Source of the DNA: Rhizobiales bacterium Y(2018) | Lineage (GTDB): Bacteria > Pseudomonadota > Alphaproteobacteria > Rhizobiales > Aestuariivirgaceae | Length of the DNA: 64,000 nucleotides | Assembly (NCBI GenBank): GCA_005502925.1 | Contig: SCPD01000019.1 | Coordinates: 62,001-126,000 of the forward strand | Direction: 5' to 3' | Part shown: piece after piece, positions 63,919 to 64,000 of the stretch | How positions within the stretch are numbered: the first letter of the stretch is position 1 | Layout of the letters: every line of letters starts with the position of its first letter | Program-made: the position numbers and the translations under genes | Notes under the pieces: generated by a model | Told to the model about the DNA's origin: nothing | The model's database searches: none | The model's input: the letters and a program-made list of their open reading frames with translations, nothing else

Positions 63919-64000
63919 GGCTTCTCGGCGCGGAACTGGCTTGGCGCCTGGCCGATGATGCGTTTGAAGGCGCGGCTGAAGGCGGCTTCCGATTCATAGC
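63915..64000 (-). CDS. AraC-family transcriptional regulator, C-terminal fragment
   Basis: The last 28 codons of a gene that enters from the right edge. YESEAAFSRAFKRIIGQAPS is the second HTH of AraC regulators, with the typical G-Y-x-S-E-x-A-F-S-R-A-F-K-R pattern, and QFRAEKP ends it. Its stop overlaps the GTG of the P-loop gene. Not the same gene as the left-edge fragment. Confidence 0.85.
   Translation of the reverse strand, partial: YESEAAFSRAFKRIIGQAPSQFRAEKP

Overview
The window looks like part of an alphaproteobacterial chromosome, most probably from the order Hyphomicrobiales (Rhizobiales). This rests on high G+C, the aroA-cmk pair divergent from a FYDLN-type (TIGR02300-like) gene, ureide catabolism genes, many solute-binding ABC transporters, and several families of short palindromic intergenic repeats. 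No database was searched; family names come from motifs read in the translations. No phage, integrase, transposase or CRISPR array is visible.

Layout. 0-6 kb: a truncated AraC-type regulator, a secreted metallo-beta-lactamase-fold hydrolase, and a BMP-type (nucleoside-like) ABC importer on the minus strand. 6-7.6 kb: glucokinase with two overlapping small genes, the last apparently cut by an in-frame TAG. 7.6-13.8 kb: a xylose-type sugar operon (LacI regulator, xylulokinase, xylose isomerase, TIM-barrel isomerase/epimerase, Gfo/Idh dehydrogenase). 13.8-19.4 kb: assorted catabolic enzymes (VOC protein, nicotinamidase, FAH-family hydrolase, aldehyde dehydrogenase, beta-hydroxyacid dehydrogenase, aminotransferase). 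19.6-24.4 kb: an EamA exporter, an orphan trio of Tad-pilus-like genes, and a two-gene operon that splits the two halves of the plant Tm-1 protein. 24.5-28.7 kb: two exported proteins, cmk, aroA, the FYDLN protein and tRNA-Ala(GGC).

28.8-31 kb: divergent allantoate amidohydrolase and ureidoglycine aminohydrolase genes. 31-35.5 kb: a large secreted caspase-fold protein, a 58-residue protein and a gamma-glutamylcyclotransferase-like gene. 35.5-39.7 kb: a FecBCD-type importer whose operon carries two uncharacterised amidotransferase-fold-like proteins between the binding protein and the permease. 39.7-44.3 kb: a class III cyclase/TolB-like/TPR protein, a phosphotransacetylase-like enzyme and a TPP enzyme. 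44.4-47.4 kb: an unknown gene with a Shine-Dalgarno-sequestering leader, divergent from an acyl carrier protein, cytochrome P450 and GNAT acyltransferase cassette. 47.4-53.7 kb: an Omp25-like barrel and a CUT1 sugar importer whose gene gaps hold large palindromic repeats. 53.8-64 kb: a ParB-domain-only protein, then a complete type I secretion locus: a 1693-residue substrate with five 171-172-residue DUF5801-like repeats, an ABC exporter and an HlyD-type adaptor, followed by a P-loop kinase-like gene and the end of another AraC-type gene.

The best candidates for undescribed biology are the FecBCD operon with the two amidotransferase-like proteins, the ACP-P450-GNAT cassette with its structured divergent leader, and the type I substrate, in which two copies of one domain bracket the repeats and no RTX nonapeptides are seen.
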